The position numbers and the translations under genes were made by a program. Under the pieces are notes generated by a model that worked only from the letters and a program-made list of their open reading frames with translations, had not been told where the DNA came from and made no database searches. From Fimbriimonas ginsengisoli Gsoil 348 (lineage in GTDB: Bacteria > Armatimonadota > Fimbriimonadia > Fimbriimonadales > Fimbriimonadaceae), in contig NZ_CP007139.1 of assembly GCF_000724625.1 (NCBI RefSeq), positions 1,116,001 through 1,180,000 of the forward strand: a stretch of DNA of 64,000 bases, read 5' to 3'. The stretch's first letter is position 1, and each line of letters starts with the position of its first letter. This document shows, piece by piece, positions 49,827-59,061 of this stretch.

Positions 49827-50742
49827 GGGCCGCGATCGCCATCACGGCGGCGAAGTCGGCGGTGGCGGCGGTGGTCTTGAACGGGGCGTGGCCGCTGCCA
49901 ACGATCAGCATTTGTCCGTGGTCGTCCTGCGGCATGATGAAGGCGGGGAACTGAGCGGTGGTCGCCTTGTGCCAAACCCCGCCGTCGGAGTCCTGCATCT
50001 TGAGCATCCACTCCAGATTCCATCGGATCTCGTTCAGCATGTCCGGGACGCCATTGCCGCTCTCCGGGAGGTCTAGGCGAATCTTTCCAAGCTTCTTCGA
50101 GTTCAGCTCGTATGCCCATAACAAGGTGCCCGTGGTGATCCCGGAGTTCACGATGTAGCGGCCAAAATCGCCGGCATCGTGCCATCCGCCAGTGCACTCC
50201 TTGACGCCGGTTTTGCCGCTGGAAACGTGGAACTGCGCGTCGCCGGTGTGGCAGGCGGGATAGTGGTATTCGGGGAAGTCCGGAGCGAGGCTCACGGCCG
50301 TTCCACATCGCTGGCCGGTAAATGCGCGCATCGCAAGGCGGAAGGAGTGGGCGAAGACGTCCTTTCCGATGCGGAAGTCGTAACTCGTTCCTAATCCAGG
50401 AACTTCGAGGTAGTAGGTGCCGGACTTGGTGAGCTTGGAGAAGTCGACCTCCCGAACGGCATCGCCGGAATCGGAATCCACGCGCTCGGGTCCGGGGGTG
50501 ACGGTCAGGACGGCTTTCCCATCGCCGGCTCGTCTCACCACCGCTTGCGACGCGGAGGCGGTGACGACGGCGAACTTCGTCTCTTCCGGCAGGTAGCCGA
50601 CCTGGCACACTTTGATCGCGTCCGAGTGATCTTTCCGAATGCTCGGCATCACATGAGCCGCCTCACCCCTTTGCGCCGTCGAGTCCGCTCCCGCGGCAAA
50701 GAGAGGCGCCGCCAAAATCACAACCAGACCACGATGTCCCAT
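49501..50742 (-). CDS. GH9 glycosidase, N-terminal fragment of a frameshifted gene
   Basis: Signal peptide (LVVILAAPLFAAGAD), Ig-like N-terminal domain (IKVCQVGYLPEETKFAVVTA, SGTYYLEVPGLGTSYDFRIG), and the first part of the GH9 domain: TGGWHDAGDFGRYIVNSG, where the catalytic base pair D-A-G-D is intact, and DLPESGNGVPDMLNEIRWNL. Homology ends at about residue 309 (position 49815); the remaining residues to 49501 are out-of-frame translation. The enzyme would hydrolyse beta-1,4-glucan. The break is next to TATATAATG on the minus strand. Confidence 0.85.
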   Translation of the reverse strand: MGHRGLVVILAAPLFAAGADSTAQRGEAAHVMPSIRKDHSDAIKVCQVGYLPEETKFAVVTASASQAVVRRAGDGKAVLTVTPGPERVDSDSGDAVREVDFSKLTKSGTYYLEVPGLGTSYDFRIGKDVFAHSFRLAMRAFTGQRCGTAVSLAPDFPEYHYPACHTGDAQFHVSSGKTGVKECTGGWHDAGDFGRYIVNSGITTGTLLWAYELNSKKLGKIRLDLPESGNGVPDMLNEIRWNLEWMLKMQDSDGGVWHKATTAQFPAFIMPQDDHGQMLIVGSGHAPFKTTAATADFAAVMAIAARVYNEVRLGLRQPLWGRRRKCVGVAPLERRRHLPKPSRHRDRRLRRRQHERRAFMGRRRAVPFERRQGVQRLLLGALRRVEPNHQRRRASRLARRGEHGDVHLRPVGT

Positions 50743-50748
50743 GCGCTT

Positions 50749-50778
50749 ACTTTAACAAGTAATTGACCGATATATCAA
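50749..50778 (-). promoter_or_regulatory. Promoter of a leaderless transcript (frameshifted GH9)
   Basis: -35 TTGATA (minus strand, 50773-50778), 18-base spacer, -10 TAAAGT (50749-50754), then six bases and ATG at 50742. Both boxes are present, making this the most complete of the leaderless promoters here. Confidence 0.65.
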
Positions 50779-50813
50779 CGGAGGAAAGGTAGCAACGGGG
50801 GGTGGCAACTCGT

Positions 50814-50888
50814 TTCCTTGCGTCTTCGCGCATTTGCGAGAGATTCCGTTTCCGGAGTGTCACGCAAAGACGCGAAGACGCAAAGGGG
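50814..50888. repeat. Inverted repeat, CTTGCGTCTTCGCG type
   Basis: Left arm TTCCTTGCGTCTTCGCG (50814-50830) and right arm CGCGAAGACGCAAAGGG (50872-50888) pair over about 15 bases. It lies between two divergent genes. It resembles dispersed repeats common in bacterial intergenic DNA. Confidence 0.7.
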
Positions 50889-50933
50889 TTTATTCACTCC
50901 GATCCCACCCTCGCTGTATGCTGAGTGACTGCC

Positions 50934-53813
50934 ATGGCATCTTTGCTCCTTGCCGCTTTGCTGATCGGGACCTCGCCGGCGGCGCCGGTTGACCCGGGGT
51001 ATTACTCCGCGCTTCGATGGCGGATGATCGGGCCGTTTCGAGGTGGCCGCACGGTTGGTGCGACTGGTGTGCCAGGGCAGCCGCATACCTTCTACATCGG
51101 CGTCAACAACGGCGGCGTGTGGAAAACCGACGACGCGGGGCGGACGTGGGAGCCGATTTTCGACAAAGAATCGAGCGGCTCCATCGGCGCGCTCGCCGTG
51201 GCCCCGACGGACCCGAATGTCCTCTATGTCGGCAGCGGCGAAGGGTTGCAGCGACCCGACCTGTCGGTCGGGAACGGCATGTACCGGTCGGGCGACGCCG
51301 GTAAGACCTGGCAGCACCTTGGGCTGCGCGACGGCCAGCAGATCACTGGGATCCTCGTCGATCCGCGAGATCCAAACCGATTGCTTGTCTCCGTCCTCGG
51401 GCACCCGTACGGGCCAAACGAAGAGCGCGGCGTCTACCGCTCCACCGACGGCGGGCAAAGCTGGACGAAGACCCTATACAAGGACACCGACACAGGCGCG
51501 ATGACCGTGGTCGCCGACCCGAAGAATCCGGATGTCGTCTACGCCGACCTCTTCGCGCAGCGGTTGGCTCCGTGGGAGAACGGCATGTGGCGAGGGACCA
51601 CCAGCGGCCTCTACAAATCGACCGACAATGGGATCCATTGGCGGCCGCTCACCCAGGGACTCCCCACGAACAAAGAGGGTCTCGGCCGCATCGGCCTCGC
51701 CCCCGCTCCCAGTGAGCCGACCCGGCTTTACGCCATTGTCGACGCTCCCCAATTGGGTGGGCTCTACCGCTCGGACGACCGGGGCGAGAGTTGGAAGAGG
51801 ATCAACCCGGACCGCCGCATCTGGGGCCGGGGAGACGACTTTGCCGAGGTGCGGGTGGACCCGATGAATCCGGACGTCGTTTACGTGGCGAACACCGCTT
51901 CGTACAAATCGATCGACGGCGGAAAGACGTTCATCGGCTGGAAAGGGTCGCCCGGGGGCGACGACTACCACACCATCTGGATCAACCCGGAAAACCCGAA
52001 GATCATGCTGCTAGCCGCCGACCAAGGGGCGAGCGTGACGCTCAACGGGGGCGACACCTGGAGCAGTTGGTACAACCAGCCGACCGCCCAGTTCTATCAC
52101 GTCGCCACCGACTTCCGTTATCCGTACTGGGTGTACGGCGGCCAGCAGGAAAGCGGCTCCGCCGGCGTCGCCAGTCGGGGGAATGCCGGGCGCATCACTT
52201 TCCACGATTGGCACCCTGTCGGCGCCGACGAGTATGCCTACATCGCGCCCGATCCGCTGAACCCCGGAATCATCTACGGGGGCAAAGGGACCCGGTACGA
52301 CGAAAGCACCGGGCAGACGCAGGAGGTTGGGCCGGAAGCGGTCCGCTCCGGCAAGTACCGCGCGTTGCGGACTTCCCCGCTCATCTTCTCGACGGTCGAC
52401 AAACACGCGCTCTACCTGGCCACCAACGTTCTCTTTAAGACTCGCGACGGAGGGAATAGCTGGAAGATTGTTAGTCCTGACCTAAGTCGGGAAAACCCCA
52501 TGCTCCCCACCGATGCCCTGTTCGGCAAGCCTGGCCGGCGGGGGGTTATCTACGCGGTTTCGCCTTCCTATCAAGAGGCGGACACGATTTGGGCGGGCAC
52601 CGACGACGGCTTGGTATGGCGCACCGCCGATGGCGGCGCGCACTGGTCAAACGTGACGCCCCCGGGTCTGACGCCCTGGAGCAAAATCGCCCAGATCGAC
52701 GCGGGGCGACACGACCGATCAACCGCGTACGTTTCGGTGAACCGCATCCGTCTCGACGACATGCGCCCGCATATCTACGTGACCCACGATAACGGGCGAA
52801 CGTGGTCGGAAGGCACGAGCGGAATTCCGGCGGACGAGCCGGTGAACGTGGTGAGGGAGGATCCGGTTCGTCGCGGGCTCCTGTACGCGGGTACCGAGCG
52901 CGCGGTCTACGTCTCGATTGATGACGGCGTCTCGTGGTCGCCGCTACGCCAAAACATGCCGGCTACTTCGATCCGCGACCTGGTTGTGAAAGACGACGAT
53001 CTGGTCGTCGGCACCCACGGTCGCTCGTTCTGGATCCTTGACGACGTCACGCCGCTACGCCAACTCGACCTCCGTCATCTCAGCGGCGAGCTAACGTCGC
53101 GAGACACCGTGCTATATGTCCCTCAAGTGGCCACCCGCGTGCGTTGGAATATGAACTCCGACACCCCGCTACCTCCCGAAGAGCCGGGGGGTGAGAACCC
53201 GCCGGACGGAGCGATCATCAACTTTCATCTCGCCCGAGATTGCGACAAGACGACACTGGAAATCTTCGATGACAAGGGAAGGCTGGTACGCCGCTACGCG
53301 AGCGACGACCCGGCGCCACCCGTCGATCCACGAGGACTCGATATCGATCCGGATTGGATCCGGCCATTCGAGCCGCTCCCGCGGACGGCAGGATCGCACC
53401 GGTTCCTTTGGAACATGCGATACGGTCCGCTTCCGGGGGGTCGTTACACTATGGCCGCCGTTCTGGGAGACACTCCGGTGGAGGCTCCCGGCCCCTGGGC
53501 CAGGCCGGGCAAATACACGGTGCGGCTCACCGCAAACGGCCAAACGCAAACCGTCCCGCTCGTTTTGCGAATAGACCCCCGAGTCAAGACTTCCCGTGCC
53601 GGTCTGGAACGCCAGTTCGCTATCGGCTACGGGTCTTACGATCTTGCCCGGCGTCTCCGCGCGAAGGGAGGGGACGCGGCGAACCGGCTGGCGGGCGAGC
53701 TGCTAGGGTTGATGCGCCTTGCCGACGACGCCGACGTCGCGCCAACGACTCAAGTCGAAGCGGCCTTTGCCGACGCGAAGAAGCGGGCGGAAGCGATCCT
53801 TTCCCAAGCTTAA
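50934..53813 (+). CDS. Secreted BNR/sortilin-like beta-propeller protein
   Basis: About 959 residues with a signal peptide (ASLLLAALLIGTSPAAP). The body is repeated beta-propeller blades with Asp-box-like S-x-D-x-G-x-x-W motifs: WKTDDAGRTWEPIF, YRSGDAGKTWQHLG, YRSTDGGQSWTKT, YKSTDNGIHWRPLT, YRSDDRGESWKRIN and others, as in VPS10/sortilin-type proteins. The last 300 residues are beta-sandwich (FHLARDCDKTTLEIFDDKGR; PGKYTVRLTANGQTQTVPLV). Such proteins bind glycans or other proteins; some were annotated as glycosyl hydrolases without proof. Start ATG 50934 is chosen over GTG 50925. Confidence 0.85.
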   Translation: MASLLLAALLIGTSPAAPVDPGYYSALRWRMIGPFRGGRTVGATGVPGQPHTFYIGVNNGGVWKTDDAGRTWEPIFDKESSGSIGALAVAPTDPNVLYVGSGEGLQRPDLSVGNGMYRSGDAGKTWQHLGLRDGQQITGILVDPRDPNRLLVSVLGHPYGPNEERGVYRSTDGGQSWTKTLYKDTDTGAMTVVADPKNPDVVYADLFAQRLAPWENGMWRGTTSGLYKSTDNGIHWRPLTQGLPTNKEGLGRIGLAPAPSEPTRLYAIVDAPQLGGLYRSDDRGESWKRINPDRRIWGRGDDFAEVRVDPMNPDVVYVANTASYKSIDGGKTFIGWKGSPGGDDYHTIWINPENPKIMLLAADQGASVTLNGGDTWSSWYNQPTAQFYHVATDFRYPYWVYGGQQESGSAGVASRGNAGRITFHDWHPVGADEYAYIAPDPLNPGIIYGGKGTRYDESTGQTQEVGPEAVRSGKYRALRTSPLIFSTVDKHALYLATNVLFKTRDGGNSWKIVSPDLSRENPMLPTDALFGKPGRRGVIYAVSPSYQEADTIWAGTDDGLVWRTADGGAHWSNVTPPGLTPWSKIAQIDAGRHDRSTAYVSVNRIRLDDMRPHIYVTHDNGRTWSEGTSGIPADEPVNVVREDPVRRGLLYAGTERAVYVSIDDGVSWSPLRQNMPATSIRDLVVKDDDLVVGTHGRSFWILDDVTPLRQLDLRHLSGELTSRDTVLYVPQVATRVRWNMNSDTPLPPEEPGGENPPDGAIINFHLARDCDKTTLEIFDDKGRLVRRYASDDPAPPVDPRGLDIDPDWIRPFEPLPRTAGSHRFLWNMRYGPLPGGRYTMAAVLGDTPVEAPGPWARPGKYTVRLTANGQTQTVPLVLRIDPRVKTSRAGLERQFAIGYGSYDLARRLRAKGGDAANRLAGELLGLMRLADDADVAPTTQVEAAFADAKKRAEAILSQA

Positions 53814-53815
53814 TT

Positions 53816-53875
53816 GGACCGCTGCTCTCCAGAGCGGCTCGCGTGGTGGGAAGCCGCTCTGGAGAGCGGCGGTCC
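53816..53875. terminator. Hairpin of the GGACCGC family between convergent genes
   Basis: GGACCGCTGCTCTCCAGAGC and its near-perfect reverse complement (23 of 24 bases pair over 53816-53839 and 53852-53875) around a 12-base loop. It lies two bases after one stop and just before the opposite stop at 53880. It is related to family C (core CTCTGGAGAG versus GTCTGGAGAC, both followed by CGGCGGTCC), so a dispersed repeat may be working as a terminator. Confidence 0.7.
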
Positions 53876-53879
53876 GGGG

Positions 53880-54911
53880 TCAGCCGTACTTTGGGGGCGG
53901 CGCCGTCGAAGCCCGGCGAACAAACTGGACATCAAAAATAACGTCGGCAGGCGGGTGGGTCGGGTCGGCGATCTGCTCGAAGAGCTTCGTCGCTGCGCAG
54001 ACGCCGATCTCGCGCAACTGCTGACGAAGGGTGGTGAGCGGAGGATGCAGCGATTTCGCCCGCGCGACGTCGTCGAACCCGACGAGGGAGACGTCATCCG
54101 GAATCCGCAAGCCAAGGTCCTCGGCCGCCCGCATCGCCGAGGCCGCGATGCTGTCTTGCGGACAAAAGATCGCCGTCGGGCGTCGCTTCGGGGGCCTCGC
54201 CAGCAGGTCGCGCGAGGCGCGATACGCGACGATATCTTCATACGCCCCCTGCACTGCCAATTCGGGGTCGACTTCCAAGCCGCTATCCCCGTGAGCCTGA
54301 AGGTATCCCGCATACCGCTCCGGGCCACTGCTGGAGTTCACCGGTCCTTTGATCATCGCGATCCGGCGATGCCCCAGATCGATAAGGTGCTGCACGCCGA
54401 TGCGTGCGCCTTCGACATTGTCCGAGTCGACGGTGGTTACGGTCGCGCCCGGTATTCGAGTCCCGATCACGACGATCGGGGTTCCCTTCTCGAGCAGCAG
54501 CGGAACCAGCCGGCTTTCGCGAGGTGGCGCGATCAGCACCAAGCCTTCGCACCGGCCATCCGAGTAAACCGGCACGTTTCGCTCGGCCTCGTCCCACTTC
54601 ATGCCGGTGAAAAGCATGGAAATCTTTCGACGCGCCGTCGCGGCGTCGAGCAAGCCGGCCAAGACCGGTGAGAAGTAATCGTTCTCGAGCGGCGCGGCCA
54701 CTTCGTGCGGAAAAACGATTCCAAGGACATCCCCCTTCTTCCCTTTCAGCCCGCGGGCGAAGGCGTTGGGATGGTAATTCAGCTCCTGAATCGCCTGCAG
54801 CACCCGTGCGCGGGTCTCGGGCAACACATCGCGCGGTCCGTTGTTGATCACATACGAGACCGTCGCAGTGGAAACTCCACTCCGCTTCGCGATATCTTTC
54901 AGCGTCGCCAT
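53880..54911 (-). CDS. LacI-family transcriptional regulator
   Basis: 343 residues. Helix-turn-helix with the hinge: TLKDIAKRSGVSTATVSYVI then NNGPRDVLPETRARVLQAIQ, then the periplasmic-binding-like effector domain (VLGIVFPHEVAAPLENDYFS; VGFDDVARAKSLHPPLTTLR). It is divergently placed from the GH13 gene, with 145 bases between, so it likely represses that gene until a sugar is present. GGAGAGAG is a normal Shine-Dalgarno before its ATG, unlike the leaderless genes. Confidence 0.92.
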   Translation of the reverse strand: MATLKDIAKRSGVSTATVSYVINNGPRDVLPETRARVLQAIQELNYHPNAFARGLKGKKGDVLGIVFPHEVAAPLENDYFSPVLAGLLDAATARRKISMLFTGMKWDEAERNVPVYSDGRCEGLVLIAPPRESRLVPLLLEKGTPIVVIGTRIPGATVTTVDSDNVEGARIGVQHLIDLGHRRIAMIKGPVNSSSGPERYAGYLQAHGDSGLEVDPELAVQGAYEDIVAYRASRDLLARPPKRRPTAIFCPQDSIAASAMRAAEDLGLRIPDDVSLVGFDDVARAKSLHPPLTTLRQQLREIGVCAATKLFEQIADPTHPPADVIFDVQFVRRASTAPPPKYG

Positions 54912-54942
54912 CTCTCTCCGGAGTGAACCTTATATTGGTGTG

Positions 54943-55030
54943 AGGCGTTGGGCGTTGAGGCGTCAGGGCGTTGGGCAGCTTTACCGCATCACTTTTCCTT
55001 CACGCCCCGGCACCTAGCGCCCAACGCCCA
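54943..55030. repeat. Inverted repeat family E, copy 2
   Basis: GAGGCGTTGGGCGTTGAGGC at the left and TAGCGCCCAACGCCCAGC at the right, with a 40-base middle. It occupies most of the LacI-GH13 divergent region, so any LacI operator must lie within or beside it. Confidence 0.75.
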
Positions 55031-55056
55031 GCCGAAGTATCCTGCATCTGCGTCCT

Positions 55057-56592
55057 ATGACCCCCTTGTTGCTACTGCCCGTGCTTGCCGCCACCCTTCC
55101 CGATGCTAAAACGTTTGCCGCTCGCGAGCGAGACTGGTGGAACGGGCCTATCGTCTATCAAATCTTCGTAGACCGGTTCGCTCCGCCCGCCAACCTCGAG
55201 GCGAAGCGACACCTGTATGCGGCGCCTCGATCACTCCGGCCGTGGTCGGAAGATCCCAAGCCGGGGACACTTAACCAAGAGGTCGGCCTGTGGTCGCACG
55301 AGCTGGCGTTCTGGGGTGGGGACCTCAAGAGCCTCCGCTCGAAGCTCGACTACGTTCGAGCCCTTGGTCCCGACGTCGTTTACCTAAACCCGATCGTCGA
55401 GGCGTTGACGAACCACAAGTACGACGCGCTGGACTACGAGCGGGTCGCCCCCGAATACGGCACCCGCCAGGACGTGATCGACCTTGCCCACGAGCTTCAT
55501 GCCCACGGAATGAAGCTGATGCTGGACGGGGTTTTCAATCACATGGGGCGGAACGCCCCTCGATTCCAGTCCGCCCTGAAGGATCCGAAGAGCCCTTACC
55601 GGAACTGGTTTTTCATCGGTTCGAAGTATCCGATAGGATATCGAGCGTGGGAGACCGTCGCCAACCTCCCGGAGCTGCGAATCGAAAATCCCGAGGTGCG
55701 AAAGTATCTCTGGGAAGGACCGGAATCGGTCGTTCAAAAATATTTGAAGGAAGGGGTGGACGGTTGGCGTCTCGATACCGCTTTCGAGCTTGGAACGAAA
55801 TACCTTCACGAGCTCACGACAGCGGCTCATCGGGCGAAATCCGATTCCGTCGTTATCGGCGAGGTCTGGAACTATCCGGAAGGGTGGTCCCCGGCGATGG
55901 ACGGCATCATGAACTTCCACGCGGGGAGGATCGCTTCCGCGTTTGCCACCGGCAAGCTGGAAGGTCCGGTGGCGGGGCACATGCTCGAGCGCATGATCGC
56001 CGACTCGGGGATCGAGCCGGTGCTCCGCTCTTGGTTGGTGCTCGATAACCACGACACTGACCGACTCCTCAACCTTTTGCCAGACGAGAAGAGCCGCCAC
56101 ATCGCTCAGGCACTGCAATTCACCCTCCCTGGCGCTCCCGTCATGTATTACGGAACGGAGCTCGGAATGACGGGCGCCGGCGACCCCGGCTCGCGCGGCC
56201 CGATGCGATGGGATCTCAACGTCAACTCAAATCCTGAGTTGCAATGGAATCGCCGCCTCGTCGAAATGCGTAAGAAGGTTCGATCCTTACGGATCGGCGA
56301 TTTCCGGCGTTTGGAATCTGAGCACCTGCTGGCGTTCCTCCGGCTTACGGACAGAGTGGGAGAAACCGCCATCGTTCTTGCCAATCCCACCGACGCGCCG
56401 GTTCACGAGATCGTCGGCATTCGCGACGGCCGAATCATGAACGGCACCCGGCTCACCGACCGCCTTTCGTCCGCGCAGACATTGACCTTTGCCGGCATGG
56501 TCGAGGTAACACTTCCGCCCAAGTCAATCCGCGTCTTCACCCCCGTGACTACCGCTCGCGGCGGGTACACGCCATATAAGCGGATAGAGTAG
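55057..56592 (+). CDS. Secreted GH13 alpha-amylase-family glycosidase
   Basis: 511 residues with a short N-terminal signal-like segment (LLLLPVLAATLPDA). The four GH13 regions are present: DGVFNHMG, GWRLDTAFEL (nucleophile Asp240), IGEVWNYP (acid/base Glu269) and VLDNHDTDR (Asp333). A beta-sandwich domain C ends the protein. GH13 enzymes act on alpha-glucans; this length and arrangement fit a cyclomaltodextrinase or neopullulanase-like enzyme, but the subfamily is not fixed by eye. Its LacI neighbour suggests sugar induction. Confidence 0.93.
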   Translation: MTPLLLLPVLAATLPDAKTFAARERDWWNGPIVYQIFVDRFAPPANLEAKRHLYAAPRSLRPWSEDPKPGTLNQEVGLWSHELAFWGGDLKSLRSKLDYVRALGPDVVYLNPIVEALTNHKYDALDYERVAPEYGTRQDVIDLAHELHAHGMKLMLDGVFNHMGRNAPRFQSALKDPKSPYRNWFFIGSKYPIGYRAWETVANLPELRIENPEVRKYLWEGPESVVQKYLKEGVDGWRLDTAFELGTKYLHELTTAAHRAKSDSVVIGEVWNYPEGWSPAMDGIMNFHAGRIASAFATGKLEGPVAGHMLERMIADSGIEPVLRSWLVLDNHDTDRLLNLLPDEKSRHIAQALQFTLPGAPVMYYGTELGMTGAGDPGSRGPMRWDLNVNSNPELQWNRRLVEMRKKVRSLRIGDFRRLESEHLLAFLRLTDRVGETAIVLANPTDAPVHEIVGIRDGRIMNGTRLTDRLSSAQTLTFAGMVEVTLPPKSIRVFTPVTTARGGYTPYKRIE

Positions 56593-56717
56593 GCGCCGAG
56601 GCGTTTCCGGAACTCAAAAAGGCCTAGAACGATCCGAAAATGCGAATAACGGCGCGACGAGCGGCGGGAAGCGGAGACAATGGTCTTTATCCGTCGCTAG
56701 GTCGGCGCTGAGTTGTT

Positions 56718-58955
56718 ATGTTGTCCACCTTCGCCTTCGCCCTCATCCTCGCCCACCGGCGAGACGCGCCGATTCATACGCCATATGCGAAGTCCGAACG
56801 ACTCGGCATTTCCGGAGCGAGTCTGTCCGCACCCAAAGTTCCGCGATTGGGACTAGAGGAGATCCAGGTCGATGCCCATGGAACGTTCGAAAACCCGTTC
56901 GATCCCGAAGACGTCGCGCTCGATGCGCACGTAATCCCGCCGAGCGGCCAAGCGTACGATCTACCGGGATTCTTCTACCAACCGTTCGGGCGCGAGCTAA
57001 GCGCCGGGAAGGAGGTGCTCTCCCCATCCGGAAGCCCAAAGTGGCTCGTACGGATCGCACCCAAAGAGGTCGGTGAGCACCGGGTCGAGCTGACCTTCCG
57101 CGACCGAACCGGCGTTTCCAAGCGAACGGGAATCCATTTCATGGCGACCGAGGGGACGCAGCACGGGATGATCCGCGTCAGCCCCCGTGATCGGCGGTAC
57201 TTCGAGTACGACGACGGCTCCGCCTACTATCCGGTCGGCTCCAACGTATGTTGGGGCGGCGACCCCGGCACGTTCAACTACGACCAATGGTTTTCCGACT
57301 ACGGGAAGCAAAAGGCGAACTACGCCCGGCTTTGGCTTTCCCCTTTCTGGACTACTTTCGCCCTAGACGTTCCGGGCAAGCCGGAAGAAGGGAAAGGAAT
57401 GGGGCAGTTCGACCTGGGAAATGCCTGGCGGCTCGATTACGTGCTCGACCTCGCCCGTCAGAACGGTCTGAATCTGCAGCTCTGCATCGAGTCGTACAAC
57501 ATCTTGCGCAACACCGATGCCTACCCGTGGTGGCCCAAAACGCCGCATAACCGGGAGAACGGCGGGCCGTTGCGCATCTGGAGCGACTTCTGGACCGATC
57601 CGGAGATGGACCGGCTGTTCAAGACGAAGCTTCGATATCTGGTCGCTCGGTACTCCGCCTTCTCCAACGTGTTTTCCTGGGAGATGTGGAACGAGGTCGA
57701 CATCGTTCAGGATTTCAACGTCGACCTTGTCCGCGATTGGCACCGGCGAATGGGAGCGGAGCTCCATCGGATCGACCCGTATGCCCACCCGGTCACCACG
57801 AGCGTCGGCAATACGATGGGGATTCGCGATCTGGAGCTGATACCTGAGCTCGACTATTTCCAGACCCACCATTACGGCAGCCCGGACCTGGCCGGAACGG
57901 TTCTGCTTCAGCAGTCGCGCAAGGCATGGGGCCGCCCGCACCTTATCGGCGAAGTCGGAGCGGATGCCTCGGGCTCGAGAGAGAAGGACGATCCGACCGG
58001 AATCCAGATTCACGATCCGATGTGGGCGAGCGTCGCATGCGGCGTCTCCGGGGCTGCCTCCCCATGGTGGTGGGACAACCTCACCGCGCCCAACGGTCTT
58101 TATCCAATTTTTGGGGCGGTGGCCCGCTTCGTCGACGGGATCGACTGGCCGGGCGAAGCGTTCCAGTTGAACGACATCACATTCGCTTACCAGTCGGAGC
58201 CTACGAAGCGGCAATACAAGGATCTCATCTTCGAGGGTGGGCCGATCGACTGGGGCAAATCGCGCGCGAACCAACCGAAGACGTTGACGGTTTCGCCATC
58301 CGGCGTCCAAGGGCCGCTTCCGTTGGCGGGGATCCAGCACGGAGTGGTTAACCACCCGGACCTGCACAACCCGGTGCGTTTTAAGGTGAACCTACCGCGG
58401 CCGACCCGGTTCGAAGTGATCGTGGGGGATGTTTCCGGTTTTGGGGGAGCCACGTTGAAGGTCGAGCTGGACGGGGAGCGGATCATGACCCGCGACTTTG
58501 CCGATACCGACACCAGCACCGAAACATTGACGAAGTATTCCGGCCGCTACGGTTTCACCGTCCCCGCCGGCGCTCATACGATCCGGGTCGAGAACGTCGG
58601 CAAGGATTGGTTCATGGCCTCCTACCGGTTCGTGGCGTTGACCCCTCGTTCCAAGCCTCCGATCGACGGTTGGTGTATCGTCGGAAACGATACGGTGCTT
58701 GCCTGGTTCCGCCCAGAGGGACGCACTTGGCAGCGGCTCGCCGTGATGAAAGAAAAGCTCCCGCCGGTCCCCCCGACGATGATCGGCCTCGCCGGACTGG
58801 CATCGGGTACTTGGACCGTCGAGTACTGGGACACCTGGAAAGGAATCGTCCTCAGCACCCGCACGGTCACCGTCCCCCGAACCGGCAAAGTCCGAGTCCC
58901 CCTCCCAGGGTTCGACGGAGATTTGGCGGTGAAGATGAGGAAAGGTAGGCGTTAG
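56718..58955 (+). CDS. Secreted DUF5060-containing GH5-like glycosidase
   Basis: 745 residues with a signal-type start. An N-terminal beta-sandwich DUF5060-like domain (LGLEEIQVDAHGTFENPFDP; GEHRVELTFRDRTGV) is followed by a TIM barrel: NYARLWLSPFWTTFAL, VFSWEMWNEVDIVQDFNVDL with the acid/base Glu of the N-E motif, and RPHLIGEVGADASGS with the probable nucleophile Glu. A beta-sandwich C-terminal region follows. GH5-like or GH2-like clan A substrate is unknown. The stop TAG falls in a family E repeat, which may have changed the last residues. Confidence 0.82.
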   Translation: MLSTFAFALILAHRRDAPIHTPYAKSERLGISGASLSAPKVPRLGLEEIQVDAHGTFENPFDPEDVALDAHVIPPSGQAYDLPGFFYQPFGRELSAGKEVLSPSGSPKWLVRIAPKEVGEHRVELTFRDRTGVSKRTGIHFMATEGTQHGMIRVSPRDRRYFEYDDGSAYYPVGSNVCWGGDPGTFNYDQWFSDYGKQKANYARLWLSPFWTTFALDVPGKPEEGKGMGQFDLGNAWRLDYVLDLARQNGLNLQLCIESYNILRNTDAYPWWPKTPHNRENGGPLRIWSDFWTDPEMDRLFKTKLRYLVARYSAFSNVFSWEMWNEVDIVQDFNVDLVRDWHRRMGAELHRIDPYAHPVTTSVGNTMGIRDLELIPELDYFQTHHYGSPDLAGTVLLQQSRKAWGRPHLIGEVGADASGSREKDDPTGIQIHDPMWASVACGVSGAASPWWWDNLTAPNGLYPIFGAVARFVDGIDWPGEAFQLNDITFAYQSEPTKRQYKDLIFEGGPIDWGKSRANQPKTLTVSPSGVQGPLPLAGIQHGVVNHPDLHNPVRFKVNLPRPTRFEVIVGDVSGFGGATLKVELDGERIMTRDFADTDTSTETLTKYSGRYGFTVPAGAHTIRVENVGKDWFMASYRFVALTPRSKPPIDGWCIVGNDTVLAWFRPEGRTWQRLAVMKEKLPPVPPTMIGLAGLASGTWTVEYWDTWKGIVLSTRTVTVPRTGKVRVPLPGFDGDLAVKMRKGRR

Positions 58956-59053
58956 GCGCTGGGCGTTGAGGCGTTAGGCGCTGCGCGCCGATGAAAGGTA
59001 ATCCGGTTTTCCCTAACGCCCAACGCCTTAACGCCCAGCGCCTAACGCCTACC
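58946..59053. repeat. Inverted repeat family E, copy 3
   Basis: AGGCGTTAGGCGCTGGGCGT at the left and CCCAGCGCCTAACGCCTACC at the right, with tandem GCGTTRGG units. Its left end overlaps the last codons and stop of the GH5-like gene. Confidence 0.85.
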
Positions 59054-59061
59054 CCGTCCCC

